Source: Rhodothermales bacterium (lineage in GTDB: Bacteria; Bacteroidota; Rhodothermia; Rhodothermales; Bin80). Taken from it: 35,654 nucleotides of DNA. Both the position numbers and the translations under genes were made by a program. The stretch lies in contig JAAXGO010000166.1 of assembly GCA_012267425.1 (NCBI GenBank), forward strand, positions 1-35,654. Reading direction: 5' to 3'. Position 1 is the first letter of the stretch. Each line of letters starts with the position of its first letter. Positions 26,749-35,218 of this stretch are shown one piece after another. Below the pieces are notes generated by a model. That model was not told the DNA's origin. It ran no database searches and saw nothing but the letters and a program-made list of their open reading frames with translations.

Positions 26749-28185
26749 ATGCTCGACACGTCCTCCCGCCCGTCGTCCGTCGTGCGCCTCGTTTCTGCCG
26801 TTGCACTCTGTACGCTTTTCCTGACAGCCTGCGAACGCCCGTTTGTGGATGAGGAAACGCCACAGATCCAAATCCTTGAACCGAACCTGTCCGAAACCAT
26901 CGCTCATCGGGCGATCACGATCTCACTGACGGCGACGTCCTTTCGCGAAGTTTTCGATGTGCGCCTCAATGGCGTGCCGATGCAACGGCAGGATAGTGGA
27001 ATCTGGCAGATTGACTGGGTACTCTCTCGCGGGATCAACGAACTCATCTTCGAAGCCATCGACGTGGCAGATGTCACGGGCATCGACACCACGTATGCCC
27101 TCCATCTGCCCTTTGGATTCACGCTCAATGCTCCAAGGCTGCCTGCTGGGCGCGGCGGGCACACTGCTACTTTCTCGCGCAGCGCTGATCTGTTCGTCGT
27201 CGGTGGCGCGGAGTACGTCGGTGGCGCGGCGCGCTCAGACGTCTATGTTCTGCCGTTTGGAGCCACATCTTTCACTACATCACAAGCGCGCCTCGGCGAG
27301 GCCAGAACGGGACATACGACGACGCGGCTTCCGGACGGACGGCTTCTCATTCTTGGAGGCAGCCGCGTGGATAATCTGCAATCGGTGTACGACCTCGTCG
27401 AGTCCGCAGAAGTCCTCGATCCCGACATGGGCACACTCCTTACAGTTCCCGTCGAGGGAGAACCGATCCGTCGCACGCTTCACAGTGCCATCGTGCGGTC
27501 TGGAAACGCCGGGCGCGTTTTCGTTGATCTATACGGAGGCCGTGGCGACATCAGCTACGGCTCGGATCCAGTCCTCGGCGTGCGGCGCGATCTGCGCACG
27601 TTTGAAGTTCTCTCCAACCGGGTCGTTGCACTCAATGACCCCTTTTCGGCTCCACTATTGCCTTTAGGAGTGTTCGGACACACTTCGACACAGATCCATG
27701 ACGGACAGCACGCCCTGTTCGGCACGCTCTTCAACGGCGACTTGACGGAACACGTCAATTTCCGGCTGCACTACGAAGCCGACGGTAGCCTGACACTCCT
27801 CGACGTGGCAGCCATGACCACGCCTAGAACTCGCCACGTTGCTACGCGGCTGCTCGGCAATCTTGTCGCTCTATTTGGCGGGCGGCGGGAAGCGCCCGGC
27901 GACGTGGTGGTCCAACCGGAGATTTATAGTGTGAAAGGTGATCGTTTCTTCCGCATGCCGCCCGGGCAGCAGGCCATCCAGAGGTTTGGTCATACCGGAT
28001 CAACGTACTTCCCAGACACCGTCCTTCTGGTGGGTGGATTCGGAGTTGACGGAACCGCGTTTGCCGCTTCAGAGTTCTTCGCGTTCATTACTTTCGAGAG
28101 GCACGGCGCGAACAATGGAAATTGGTCAGGTACTGCGCTGGATCGTTATAGCGATTGTGATAATTATCCTAGCGATTATTGTTGA
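26749..28185 (+). CDS. Kelch-like beta-propeller lipoprotein
   Basis: 478 aa. A lipoprotein signal ends in FLTAC (Cys28), so the protein is probably anchored in the envelope. An Ig-like stretch follows (ISLTATSFREVFDVRLNGVP). From about residue 130 there are several kelch-type repeats: GGHTATFSRSADLFVVGGAE, GHTTTRLPDGRLLILGGSR, RHVATRLLGNLVALFGGRRE and GHTGSTYFPDTVLLVGGFG. These would build a beta-propeller for binding; no enzyme motif is seen. It starts 8 bp after truA. The last ~24 residues (NGNWSGTALDRYSDCDNYPS and on) look unlike protein and coincide with an overlapping small gene in another frame. Confidence 0.8.
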   Translation: MLDTSSRPSSVVRLVSAVALCTLFLTACERPFVDEETPQIQILEPNLSETIAHRAITISLTATSFREVFDVRLNGVPMQRQDSGIWQIDWVLSRGINELIFEAIDVADVTGIDTTYALHLPFGFTLNAPRLPAGRGGHTATFSRSADLFVVGGAEYVGGAARSDVYVLPFGATSFTTSQARLGEARTGHTTTRLPDGRLLILGGSRVDNLQSVYDLVESAEVLDPDMGTLLTVPVEGEPIRRTLHSAIVRSGNAGRVFVDLYGGRGDISYGSDPVLGVRRDLRTFEVLSNRVVALNDPFSAPLLPLGVFGHTSTQIHDGQHALFGTLFNGDLTEHVNFRLHYEADGSLTLLDVAAMTTPRTRHVATRLLGNLVALFGGRREAPGDVVVQPEIYSVKGDRFFRMPPGQQAIQRFGHTGSTYFPDTVLLVGGFGVDGTAFAASEFFAFITFERHGANNGNWSGTALDRYSDCDNYPSDYC

Positions 28186-28300
28186 CGCGATACTAGGACT
28201 GTTGGGCTTTCTATTCAAGTTGGCACTGCCGGTCCTCATTATACTCCTGGTCGTGGCCATCTTCCTGTGCTTTATCGGGATGCTGAAGGCGCGTCGGTAG
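28115..28300 (+). CDS. Small hydrophobic membrane protein (61 aa)
   Basis: The sequence starts MEIGQVLRWIVIAIVIIILA and continues with LLGFLFKLALPVLIILLVVAIFLCFIGM, ending in KARR. This gives two closely spaced membrane helices with a positive C-terminus. The composition is very protein-like for a membrane peptide, much more so than the overlapping tail of the kelch gene in the other frame (71 bp overlap). GAGAGG lies about 13 bp upstream, a rather long spacing. Function unknown. It lies ten bases before tadA. Confidence 0.6.
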   Translation: MEIGQVLRWIVIAIVIIILAIIVDAILGLLGFLFKLALPVLIILLVVAIFLCFIGMLKARR

Positions 28301-28309
28301 CTGTCTTTG

Positions 28310-28780
28310 ATGGGTCTTTCCACATTGCTCGAACCGGACCGCCGATGGATGAAGGCGGCCCTGCAGGAAGCAGAGCGCGCCTTCGACGCAAATGAAGTGC
28401 CAGTGGGCGCGGTGGTCGTGCAGAAAGACAAGATTGTCGGGCGAGGGCACAATCTTGTCGAAGCGCTCAAGGATCCGACGGCCCACGCGGAAATGATTGC
28501 CGTCACCGCCGCCTGCGAAACGCTCAAAAGCAAATACCTCGGCGGTTGCACTTTGTACGTAACGCTGGAGCCCTGTCCGATGTGTGCGGGCGCAATTGTC
28601 CTCGCCAGGCTCGACCGACTGGTATTCGGGGCACTCGACACACGCGCGGGTGCAGCATCGACGCTCTACAGTATTCCGCAGGACCATCGCCTGAATCATC
28701 GTCTGGACGTTGTATCAGGCGTATTAGTCACCGAGTCGGCATCGCTGCTTCAATCGTTCTTTCGTGAGCGCAGGTCCTGA
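28310..28780 (+). CDS. tadA: tRNA-specific adenosine deaminase
   Basis: 156 aa. TadA converts the wobble adenosine of tRNA-Arg(ACG) to inosine. Zinc and catalytic residues are clear: HAE (His59, Glu61) and PCPMC (Cys89, Cys92). The surrounding VPVGAVVV, LYVTLEPCPMCAGAIVLARL and RLVFGALDTRAGA are typical of TadA rather than of cytosine deaminases. The ATG at 28310 is used; a TTG one codon earlier is less likely. Its 3' end overlaps the convergent symporter gene by 31 bp. Confidence 0.92.
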   Translation: MGLSTLLEPDRRWMKAALQEAERAFDANEVPVGAVVVQKDKIVGRGHNLVEALKDPTAHAEMIAVTAACETLKSKYLGGCTLYVTLEPCPMCAGAIVLARLDRLVFGALDTRAGAASTLYSIPQDHRLNHRLDVVSGVLVTESASLLQSFFRERRS

Positions 28781-30219
28781 ATGGGCGGGTCATGGTGCAG
28801 GGCTGCGATAGCTTCTTGTATGGCGTCGTCCGGCGGAGGGTCGAGGAAGCGACTGACGCCCCACATGGCGAGTGCGGACGCCGGCAGCGCAAAGAGAATG
28901 GCTGACAGCGGAGGCGCCGCCGACAGGAACTCGGCAGCGAGATATGTAAGGGCACCGGTACAAAGGGCTGCGGCCCCTCCCATGCGAGTAGCCTTTTTCC
29001 ACCAGAGGCCCGCCACGACAGGCACGAAGAAGCTGGCGCTGAGCAGTCCGATCGCGGCGGAATAAAACTCCGTAAGGAGAGCGGGTGGAGCAAGCGCAAG
29101 TGCCGTTGCAACGACGCCCACCACCCAAGCGACACAAACGACGACGCGTTGCTCCGTCTTCCTGGTCATCGTTCGCTGAAGCGCACTGCGGATGAAGTCG
29201 TGCGCCACGGCCGAACTACATGCCAACAACAGTGCATCCGTCGTCGACATGACGGCCGCAATAATGGCCGCGACAGCCATACCCCTTACCAGAGGCGGAA
29301 ATTGTGTCTCGACCGTGAACAGGAATACCCGGTCGGCATCGCTAAGTTCGGGAAACAGCGCCGCGCCCTTCGGGACGATCACGAGCACTGCAAAAAGGAT
29401 CATTGCGCTGAAAGCGACCATCGCCAGGTTGAGAGACAGCCGCGCGGCGGTTGCATTCCGGGCCGAATATACGCGCATGACGATGTGCGGTATTACGGAT
29501 ATGGCAGTCGCCCAAAGCACGAACGAGCCGATGTAGCTCAATAACGGCTGATTGAACGCGGCGCCCAGACGGGCACCCTTGCCCGCCGCTTCGTCCAAAA
29601 GTGCTGCCGGTGAGCCGTCGCGTACGAGGATGAGTAGTGCAATACCTATAACGACCGAAAGCATCAGGATTCCCTGGGCGACGTCGGTCCACGTAACGGC
29701 TACCATTCCGCCGATCGAAACATAGAGTATGAACACGACGGCGGATACCAGCACAGCGTAGTTGTAAGGGAATCCCAAAAGGACCTCCGCCGTGATGCCC
29801 GCCGCCTTCATCTGCGCGACGATGTAGGCCGTAAAAGCGGCTACGATCAACAGCGGCGCACTCAGCCGTACTATCAGGTGCGGGAAGCGAAAGACGAGAA
29901 AGTCGGTGATCGTGTAGCGCCCGAAATTCCGCAAAGGCCGGGCCACAAGCACGGAAGCAACCGGAAATCCCACCACTGCGCCAGCGAATAGCGCGAGTGC
30001 ATACGGAATACCACGCCCGTATGCCAGGCCCATTACACCGATGATGGATCCTCCGCTGGCCAATGCGGCCATGATTGCCAACGCATTCACGCCCGTGGTA
30101 ATCCGCCGTCCTGCAACCCAGTATTCGTCGGATGAGCTGAGCGCCCTGCGCGAGGCCCAGAGCCCGATGCCGATGCAGGCAATGAGATAGGCTGCAACGA
30201 GAAAACGCTCGGCGGTCAT
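28750..30219 (-). CDS. Sodium:solute symporter (SSS family)
   Basis: 489 aa with about 13 predicted membrane helices. SSS transporters couple sodium entry to uptake of sugars, amino acids, short-chain acids or similar. Family marks are SSDEYWVAGRRI, ALASGGSIIGVMGLAYGRGI, ITDFLVFRF, VSIGGMVAVTWTDVAQGILM and MAVAAIIAAVMSTTDALLL. The closest subgroup by eye is the acetate/monocarboxylate/amino-acid branch; the substrate cannot be read. It is the last gene of the minus-strand operon and overlaps the stop of the small membrane gene by one base. Confidence 0.9.
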   Translation of the reverse strand: MTAERFLVAAYLIACIGIGLWASRRALSSSDEYWVAGRRITTGVNALAIMAALASGGSIIGVMGLAYGRGIPYALALFAGAVVGFPVASVLVARPLRNFGRYTITDFLVFRFPHLIVRLSAPLLIVAAFTAYIVAQMKAAGITAEVLLGFPYNYAVLVSAVVFILYVSIGGMVAVTWTDVAQGILMLSVVIGIALLILVRDGSPAALLDEAAGKGARLGAAFNQPLLSYIGSFVLWATAISVIPHIVMRVYSARNATAARLSLNLAMVAFSAMILFAVLVIVPKGAALFPELSDADRVFLFTVETQFPPLVRGMAVAAIIAAVMSTTDALLLACSSAVAHDFIRSALQRTMTRKTEQRVVVCVAWVVGVVATALALAPPALLTEFYSAAIGLLSASFFVPVVAGLWWKKATRMGGAAALCTGALTYLAAEFLSAAPPLSAILFALPASALAMWGVSRFLDPPPDDAIQEAIAALHHDPPIQDLRSRKND

Positions 30220-30425
30220 CAGCGATTACAATGGTGAGATGCCACTATCCGCATGAGGGCGATTACGGGGGCGAGAACCATCAGTGCGGCCAAGAGCCAT
30301 GCCATCAGCGCAAGACCGGCAACGCTGACATCCCGCGACAAGGGAAGAAAAGGAAGAACGGCGAAGAGCAGGATTCCTACGAGAAACCGGCGGTCGGCAC
30401 GTGGAAGCGGATGAAAATTTGACAT
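30219..30425 (-). CDS. Small membrane protein partnered with the symporter (68 aa)
   Basis: Two membrane helices (LVGILLFAVLPFLPLS and AGLALMAWLLAALMVLAPVI) joined by a short loop. Small proteins of this kind (DUF485/DUF3311-like) are often encoded directly before SSS symporters and are thought to be accessory subunits. The TGATG junction with the symporter means coupled translation. The exact family is uncertain. Confidence 0.75.
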   Translation of the reverse strand: MSNFHPLPRADRRFLVGILLFAVLPFLPLSRDVSVAGLALMAWLLAALMVLAPVIALMRIVASHHCNR

Positions 30426-30431
30426 GCAGGG

Positions 30432-31724
30432 TCAGCTTGCGAGCACGTGCTCCATAATGTCTGCGGCTACGTCCACGTCGTGGCGTGTCACGATGAGTGG
30501 TGGTGCCAGCCGCACGGCGTTTTGGCCGCAGCCAAGTACCAGAAGGCCGCGCTGGAAACACGCCTGTTCAAACCGCGCAGCCTCACCCGGCTGGGTAAAC
30601 TCCATGGCTATCATGAGTCCCCTTCCGCGTATTTCGCGGATTCCATCATATCGCGCTGCGAGGTCGTCGAGACTCTTCCGTAGGTAGGTACCAATGACCT
30701 TTGCATTCGCCATCAGGCCGCTTTGGATTAGATCCAAGGTTGCCAATGCAGCAGCGCATGACACGGGGTTACCGCCGAATGTGCTTCCGTGACTGCCGGG
30801 GGGCCAAGTCATGATGTATTCTTTCGCCATCAGTGCACTAATCGGCAGACCGGACCCCAGGCCTTTGGCGAGAGTGATAATGTCGGGTACAACACCTGAG
30901 TGTTCGAGTGCGAAGAATGTGCCGGTCCGTCCCATTCCCGACTGAATTTCGTCGGCGATAAGCAAGATGCCGTAGTCATCGCAGAGGCGGCGCAGCCGAA
31001 CAAAGAAGTCTGGAGGTGGCACGCAATGTCCGCCTTCTCCCTGGATCGGCTCGACAATTACTGCGGCCACTTCGGTCGGAGCGACCCTGCGCCTGAAAAT
31101 CCCATCCCGCCAGGATTCGACGCAGTGCACGTCACATGACGGAAAGATCAGATTATAGGCACAGTTCGAGCAGTCGCCGTACGGCAGGTGATGGATTCCG
31201 GGCAGCATCGGTCCGAATCCGGCGCGTTGTTTGGCCTTACTTGCGGTCAGGCTCATGGCGCCGTAGGTCCGCCCGTGAAACGCTCCGTGGAACGCGATGA
31301 TATCCGAGCGACCCGTATGGTACCGTGCGAGCTTGATGGCCCCTTCGACGGCTTCGGCCCCAGAATTTCCCAAGTATACGCGCCACGGGTCGTCTCCAGG
31401 TCCAAGCGCTGCGAGGCGGCGGCAAAGCTCCGTATAGGTATCGTAGTAGAAGTCTGTCCCACAGATGTGCAGTAGCTGCTTCGACTGTGCATGGATGCGC
31501 GACAGAACCTCTGCATGGCAATGGCCCGTGAGCGTAACCGCGATTCCGGACATGAAGTCCAGAAACTGATTGCCGTCCACGTCCTCGATCACGGTTCCTT
31601 CGCCGCGTGCAACCACGAGCGGGTATTCCTTGATCAGGGATGGCGACGTCACATCCGCGTCACGGGTAATGATCGCCCGCGCCTTGGGACCGGGCAATTC
31701 GGTGCGGAGTACAGGAGCGTTCAT
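30432..31724 (-). CDS. Class III PLP-dependent aminotransferase
   Basis: 430 aa. Fold-type I enzymes of this class transfer the omega- or alpha-amino group of ornithine, acetylornithine, 4-aminobutyrate or beta-amino acids. Some archaeal members with a similar N-terminus (GPKARAIITRDADV) are amino-acid racemases. The PLP lysine is Lys287 in ITLAKGLGSGLP. LYNSG-type and PLP-binding marks YLGNSGAEAVEGAIKLAR, FHGAFHGRTYG, EPIQGEGG and LLIADEIQSGMGRTG are present. CSNCAYNLIFPSCDVHC, a Cys-rich insert, is unusual but known in relatives. It is the third gene of the operon, so a role in amino-acid breakdown or racemisation is likely. Confidence 0.88.
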   Translation of the reverse strand: MNAPVLRTELPGPKARAIITRDADVTSPSLIKEYPLVVARGEGTVIEDVDGNQFLDFMSGIAVTLTGHCHAEVLSRIHAQSKQLLHICGTDFYYDTYTELCRRLAALGPGDDPWRVYLGNSGAEAVEGAIKLARYHTGRSDIIAFHGAFHGRTYGAMSLTASKAKQRAGFGPMLPGIHHLPYGDCSNCAYNLIFPSCDVHCVESWRDGIFRRRVAPTEVAAVIVEPIQGEGGHCVPPPDFFVRLRRLCDDYGILLIADEIQSGMGRTGTFFALEHSGVVPDIITLAKGLGSGLPISALMAKEYIMTWPPGSHGSTFGGNPVSCAAALATLDLIQSGLMANAKVIGTYLRKSLDDLAARYDGIREIRGRGLMIAMEFTQPGEAARFEQACFQRGLLVLGCGQNAVRLAPPLIVTRHDVDVAADIMEHVLAS

Positions 31725-31733
31725 ATCGAGAAT

Positions 31734-32681
31734 CTACCGACCTTCGAGCAGCGCGCGCGGGATCTTCTCGGCACGTATGCCGGCGCGTCCGACTACGGGT
31801 TCTGCGGCAAGTAAGGCATTGCGGATCGACTCGGCGGTTGCGTCGGCTGCCGCCGCAGACAGCGATGTGAGCATTTCACTCGGCAGATTCGCAGAACGAA
31901 AGGGTGCTTGTATGGAAAAGGCAATGGCAATACCACTTCCCGTAAGTAGTGCAATCCGATTCCACCCCGACGCGGCACGCTTCGCAAGATCATTAAGATG
32001 CCGCGGCACCAAGGGAGCGTCAGTGGCAACGACGCTGATCACCGCCGGTGTGTCGTTGGTGATCCCCCCGTTGGTAGCACCGAGATCGGCGGGTTTTCCT
32101 TGGTGAGCGAGACTGAGGATACCGATGGTCCAGGTCAATCCGCCGGTCGTGATCGTACGGGAGGCCGTGCCGACGCCTCCTTTGTAGCCGAACGCCACGG
32201 CTGCCGTACCTGCGCCCGCGGATCCTTGCACAACAGGCCCCGAGCGGGCGGCCCGAATCGCTTCAAGAGCGTGTTTGCTTTGCAGTGTCCGCTCACGGGG
32301 ATCACATAAGGCTTGGTCGTCGAAACCGATTATGACGGGTGGCCAGCCGCTTCCGACCGGAAGACCTTTTGACAGGCTGAAGGCGTAGGTGAGTGCGCCG
32401 TCATACATCCGGCCTACGCTGATCAAGGGCGCAATGAAGATCGGCGATCCCAAAAGCCCGAAATCCTCGATGACAGCGAGACCGGTGATTTCGAGGTTGC
32501 TGCCGAAGGTGTGCATCCCCCACGGAATGGAGGTCTGCGTAGCGCCGGAGGGCATGACTACAGTAGCGCCTGTGTTGACGGCTCCATTGCGGATGCTTAC
32601 GTGCCCGACCAGGACACCGGGAACGTCGGTGATGGCGTTGAATGCTCCACGCGACAACCTTGCAGTGCAACTCGAAGGCAC
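31734..32681 (-). CDS. P1/DmpA-family peptidase paralogue, probably cytoplasmic
   Basis: 315 aa with a GTG start, two bases from the stop of the other P1 peptidase. FNAITDVPGVLVGHV, FGYKGGVGTASR and ISVVATDAP identify the P1 (DmpA, S58) family of self-cleaving aminopeptidases. These act on L-, D- or beta-amino acyl peptides. In active members, as I recall, the nucleophile is a Ser or Thr about eight residues before the Asp of ATDAP. Here that place is Ala213, while the neighbouring paralogue has Ser267. This copy may therefore be inactive or use another residue. There is no signal peptide. Confidence 0.85.
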   Translation of the reverse strand: MPSSCTARLSRGAFNAITDVPGVLVGHVSIRNGAVNTGATVVMPSGATQTSIPWGMHTFGSNLEITGLAVIEDFGLLGSPIFIAPLISVGRMYDGALTYAFSLSKGLPVGSGWPPVIIGFDDQALCDPRERTLQSKHALEAIRAARSGPVVQGSAGAGTAAVAFGYKGGVGTASRTITTGGLTWTIGILSLAHQGKPADLGATNGGITNDTPAVISVVATDAPLVPRHLNDLAKRAASGWNRIALLTGSGIAIAFSIQAPFRSANLPSEMLTSLSAAAADATAESIRNALLAAEPVVGRAGIRAEKIPRALLEGR

Positions 32682-32682
32682 G

Positions 32683-33825
32683 CTACAGCCGGTTGTATTT
32701 CTTCATGATGTCTACCAGCCTGTCAAGAGGAAGGCCGTGGCGGACGATGCCGCCTATTCCTTTCATGGTTGGAGCGGCGGTCAGGGCATTCAGAGCGGCC
32801 TCCTCGGCCGCTTCAACCGCCGCGTGCCATAATTGGCTGAGGCTGCGGTCAGTGAGCGGGCCCGGCGACTCGCCTGAGTGCTCAGTGGAAAACGCGAGAC
32901 ACAGATCGCCGCTTCCGTGCGTGGACACGCTGCCCGTTCTTGCGAGTCCAAGGCTCATCCTCTTGCACATGCGCGTCAGTTGCTTGGAAAGAAGCGGAGC
33001 ATCGGTCGCCGCAACGAGAATGACGGACTTGGATTTTTCTTCAGGATTTTCCGGATAGTCCTCAAGCTCTTGGCCGACTGGTACGCCGTCGATGCGCAGC
33101 AAGTGGCGCACGCTGTGATTGGCGTTGACGAGAACACCTACTACATAGTCTCCGACGATGCGCGATGCCGTTCCGATGCCCGCCTTGAAGCCGTACGAAC
33201 GCATTCCAGTGCCTCCTCCTACGGCTCCTTCTTGAACGTTGCCGCCCGTTGCCGATTCTATTGCCCGGAGCACGTCGTCTTCGGTGATATGGCGGCCCTC
33301 GATGTCTCCCAGGCTGTCCCAGCATTCGGCAACGACGGGGATAGGCACAGGTCGGGACAGGCCGATGTCTGGATTCTGCCGCAGCAGCCAGCTCAGCGCC
33401 GCGTCGTAGACGATCCCGATGTTTGCGGTGCCGGTCAGGAAGACAGGGGTTTCCAGTTGGCCCGTGGCTCGTGTGCTAAGGAGGCCGGTCATTTCTCCGT
33501 TTCCGTTCAGCACGAAGTGGCCGGCTGCAACGGGGTCTTCGTAGGGGTTTCCGTCGTGCGGCAATATCACGGTTACGCCCGTGCGCACGTTGGTGCCGCG
33601 GATGTTCGTAGTGTGTCCCACACGGACGCCGGCTACGTCGGTGATCGCATTGAAGGGGCCTGGCGCGAGCGTGCCAAGGTGGATTCCGAGATCGCGAAGA
33701 CGCGCCCGTTCATCGAGACTTTGCCATGCTCGGGCGGCGGATCGGCGTAGGCTGGCCAAGGTGCCGACGAACCCTCCGAACGCCTTGCGAAGAAACTGCC
33801 GTCGTGATCGGCGGTGAACTATCAT
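32683..33825 (-). CDS. P1/DmpA-family aminopeptidase with Tat signal
   Basis: 380 aa. The N-terminus RRSRRQFLRKAFGGFVG is a twin-arginine signal, so the folded enzyme is probably exported. FNAITDVAGVRVGHT, VGGGTGMRSYGFKAGIGTAS and KSVILVAATDAPL are typical of the family. Ser267, in KSVIL, is the likely nucleophile freed by self-cleavage. DmpA-type enzymes remove N-terminal residues, including D- and beta-amino acids. It is the first gene of a five-gene minus-strand operon with the second P1 peptidase, the aminotransferase and the transporter, and it is divergent from ypdA. Confidence 0.88.
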   Translation of the reverse strand: MIVHRRSRRQFLRKAFGGFVGTLASLRRSAARAWQSLDERARLRDLGIHLGTLAPGPFNAITDVAGVRVGHTTNIRGTNVRTGVTVILPHDGNPYEDPVAAGHFVLNGNGEMTGLLSTRATGQLETPVFLTGTANIGIVYDAALSWLLRQNPDIGLSRPVPIPVVAECWDSLGDIEGRHITEDDVLRAIESATGGNVQEGAVGGGTGMRSYGFKAGIGTASRIVGDYVVGVLVNANHSVRHLLRIDGVPVGQELEDYPENPEEKSKSVILVAATDAPLLSKQLTRMCKRMSLGLARTGSVSTHGSGDLCLAFSTEHSGESPGPLTDRSLSQLWHAAVEAAEEAALNALTAAPTMKGIGGIVRHGLPLDRLVDIMKKYNRL

Positions 33826-33926
33826 TCGGCGGATTTCAAACTTCAGACAAGAGTATACGAATTATACCATACGCTGTGACGCAGGCCATAGTGGGCGGGA
33901 AACAGCGCCATTTCTCGGCGGGTTTT

Positions 33927-34940
33927 ATGCTGATCATGTACGACGTTGTCATCATCGGAGCAGGACCTGTCGGGTTGGCCTGCGGCATCGAGGCCAAACG
34001 GCTGGGATTACGCTGTGTAGTCGTAGATAAGGGCGCGCTCGTTAATTCGCTGCTCGGTTATCCGATCAACATGGAGTTCTTTTCGACGCCGGAGCTTCTG
34101 GAGATCGGCGGGTACCCATTCCCCACGCTTCGTTACAAGCCGAGCCGCCAAGAAACGCTCGAGTACTATCGCCGTGTGGCGCAGGAGGAAGGTCTGTCTC
34201 TTCGTCTTTATGAGCGGGTATTGAGCGTACACGGTGAAGATGGCAGCTTCGCGGTAGAGACCGAGAAAGGTGTCATTGACGCTCGCAAGGTGGTTGTGGC
34301 CACTGGGTTCTTTGATGTTCCGAATCGCCTAAACGTCCCCGGCGAGGATCTCCCTAAGGTGAGTCATTACTACAGGGAGGCATACCCGTACGTCGGGCAG
34401 CGTGTCGCAGTGATCGGTGCAAAAAACTCCGCCGCGAAGGTGGCCTTGGAATGCTACCGGCACGGAGCCGAGGTTTCTCTCATTCACCGTGGTAGTGCGC
34501 TTTCTGATCGCATCAAGTACTGGATTCGTCCGGATCTGGAGAATCGGATTCGGGAAGGCAGTATCAGGGCGTTCTTGAGTTCGACCGTCCTGCGGATCGA
34601 GCCCGATCAAATCGTCGTCGACGGTCCGGCGGGGCACAAGGTGATCGGAAACGATTTCGTGCTGGCGATGACCGGCTATCGGCCCGATTATGCGTTCCTC
34701 GAAGGGCTCGGCATCGAGATAGGGACGGACGAGGACAGGACACCGCGGCATGATCCTGAAACGTTTGAAACAAACCGCCCGGGGATGTATCTGGCAGGAA
34801 CGGTGTGCGGCGGCCTTCGAACGAGCCGGTGGTTTATTGAGAACGGCAGGTTCCATGCTGGACAGATCATGGGCCACATCTCATGTGGCTCAGTGGAGGC
34901 ATTGGAGCTCCAGGACCGGATTTGGAAGACCGCAGAGTGA
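33927..34940 (+). CDS. ypdA: YpdA-family flavoprotein (putative bacillithiol disulfide reductase)
   Basis: 337 aa from the ATG at 33927, four bases after GGCGGG; ATG 33936 is an alternative. YpdA uses NADPH and FAD and is linked to recycling of bacillithiol disulfide in Firmicutes. The FAD motif is VVIIGAGPVGLACGIEAKR, with VVVATGFFDVPN, LPKVSHYYREAYPYVGQRVA, VIGAKNSAAKVALE (NADPH site) and GMYLAGTV following. The cysteine present in the first glycine motif of staphylococcal YpdA (GGGPCG) is Val15 here. The substrate in this organism is therefore less certain. The reading frame is open further upstream, but that extension is antisense to the P1 peptidase. Confidence 0.88.
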   Translation: MLIMYDVVIIGAGPVGLACGIEAKRLGLRCVVVDKGALVNSLLGYPINMEFFSTPELLEIGGYPFPTLRYKPSRQETLEYYRRVAQEEGLSLRLYERVLSVHGEDGSFAVETEKGVIDARKVVVATGFFDVPNRLNVPGEDLPKVSHYYREAYPYVGQRVAVIGAKNSAAKVALECYRHGAEVSLIHRGSALSDRIKYWIRPDLENRIREGSIRAFLSSTVLRIEPDQIVVDGPAGHKVIGNDFVLAMTGYRPDYAFLEGLGIEIGTDEDRTPRHDPETFETNRPGMYLAGTVCGGLRTSRWFIENGRFHAGQIMGHISCGSVEALELQDRIWKTAE

Positions 34941-35182
34941 GGCGGTGTAGAGTTTTATCTGTGCGGAAGATCCTGTTTCGGAGAGCGTGACTTGGATTCT
35001 TGCTGGCGACTCGCTTGCCAGAGAGCAATCATCTTGCTGGATTGGCTGAGCCTTACGAATTCAAAGGGTTCTTGGCAAAGTACTTGTCTGTTGGGTACCA
35101 GATTCTGTGCCATTTGTCAGTTTGGCTGACTCTGCGTGCGGCCGCGTCGTATTGCGGACTCCAGGGGCTGCTGGATATCCAA
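34941..35182 (+). other. Gene-free stretch after ypdA
   Basis: No supported gene. An ORF at 35000-35212 runs into the terminal-repeat sequence and resembles nothing I know. There is no clear terminator after ypdA. The sequence GTCGTATTG occurs twice (about 35146 and 35203), flanking the start of the IS-like repeat. Confidence 0.4.
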
Positions 35183-35201
35183 GAAAACTCTGAGCAAGTC
35201 C
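35183..35201 (+). repeat. Solitary IS5-like terminal repeat
   Basis: GAAAACTCTGAGCAAGTCC matches the terminal repeat at 759-777 (reverse strand) in 17 of 19 bases. No transposase or second end is visible within the remaining ~450 bp of the window. It is probably the leftover end of a lost or truncated element of the same family. Confidence 0.5.
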
Positions 35202-35218
35202 CGTCGTATTGAGAAAGA

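Noticed and set aside
33726-33926. Longer start for ypdA
   Set aside because: The extension is antisense to the P1 peptidase N-terminus, and the flavin-binding motif begins just after 33936.
35000-35212. 70-codon ORF after ypdA
   Set aside because: It ends inside the IS-like terminal repeat and shows no motif or ribosome-binding site.
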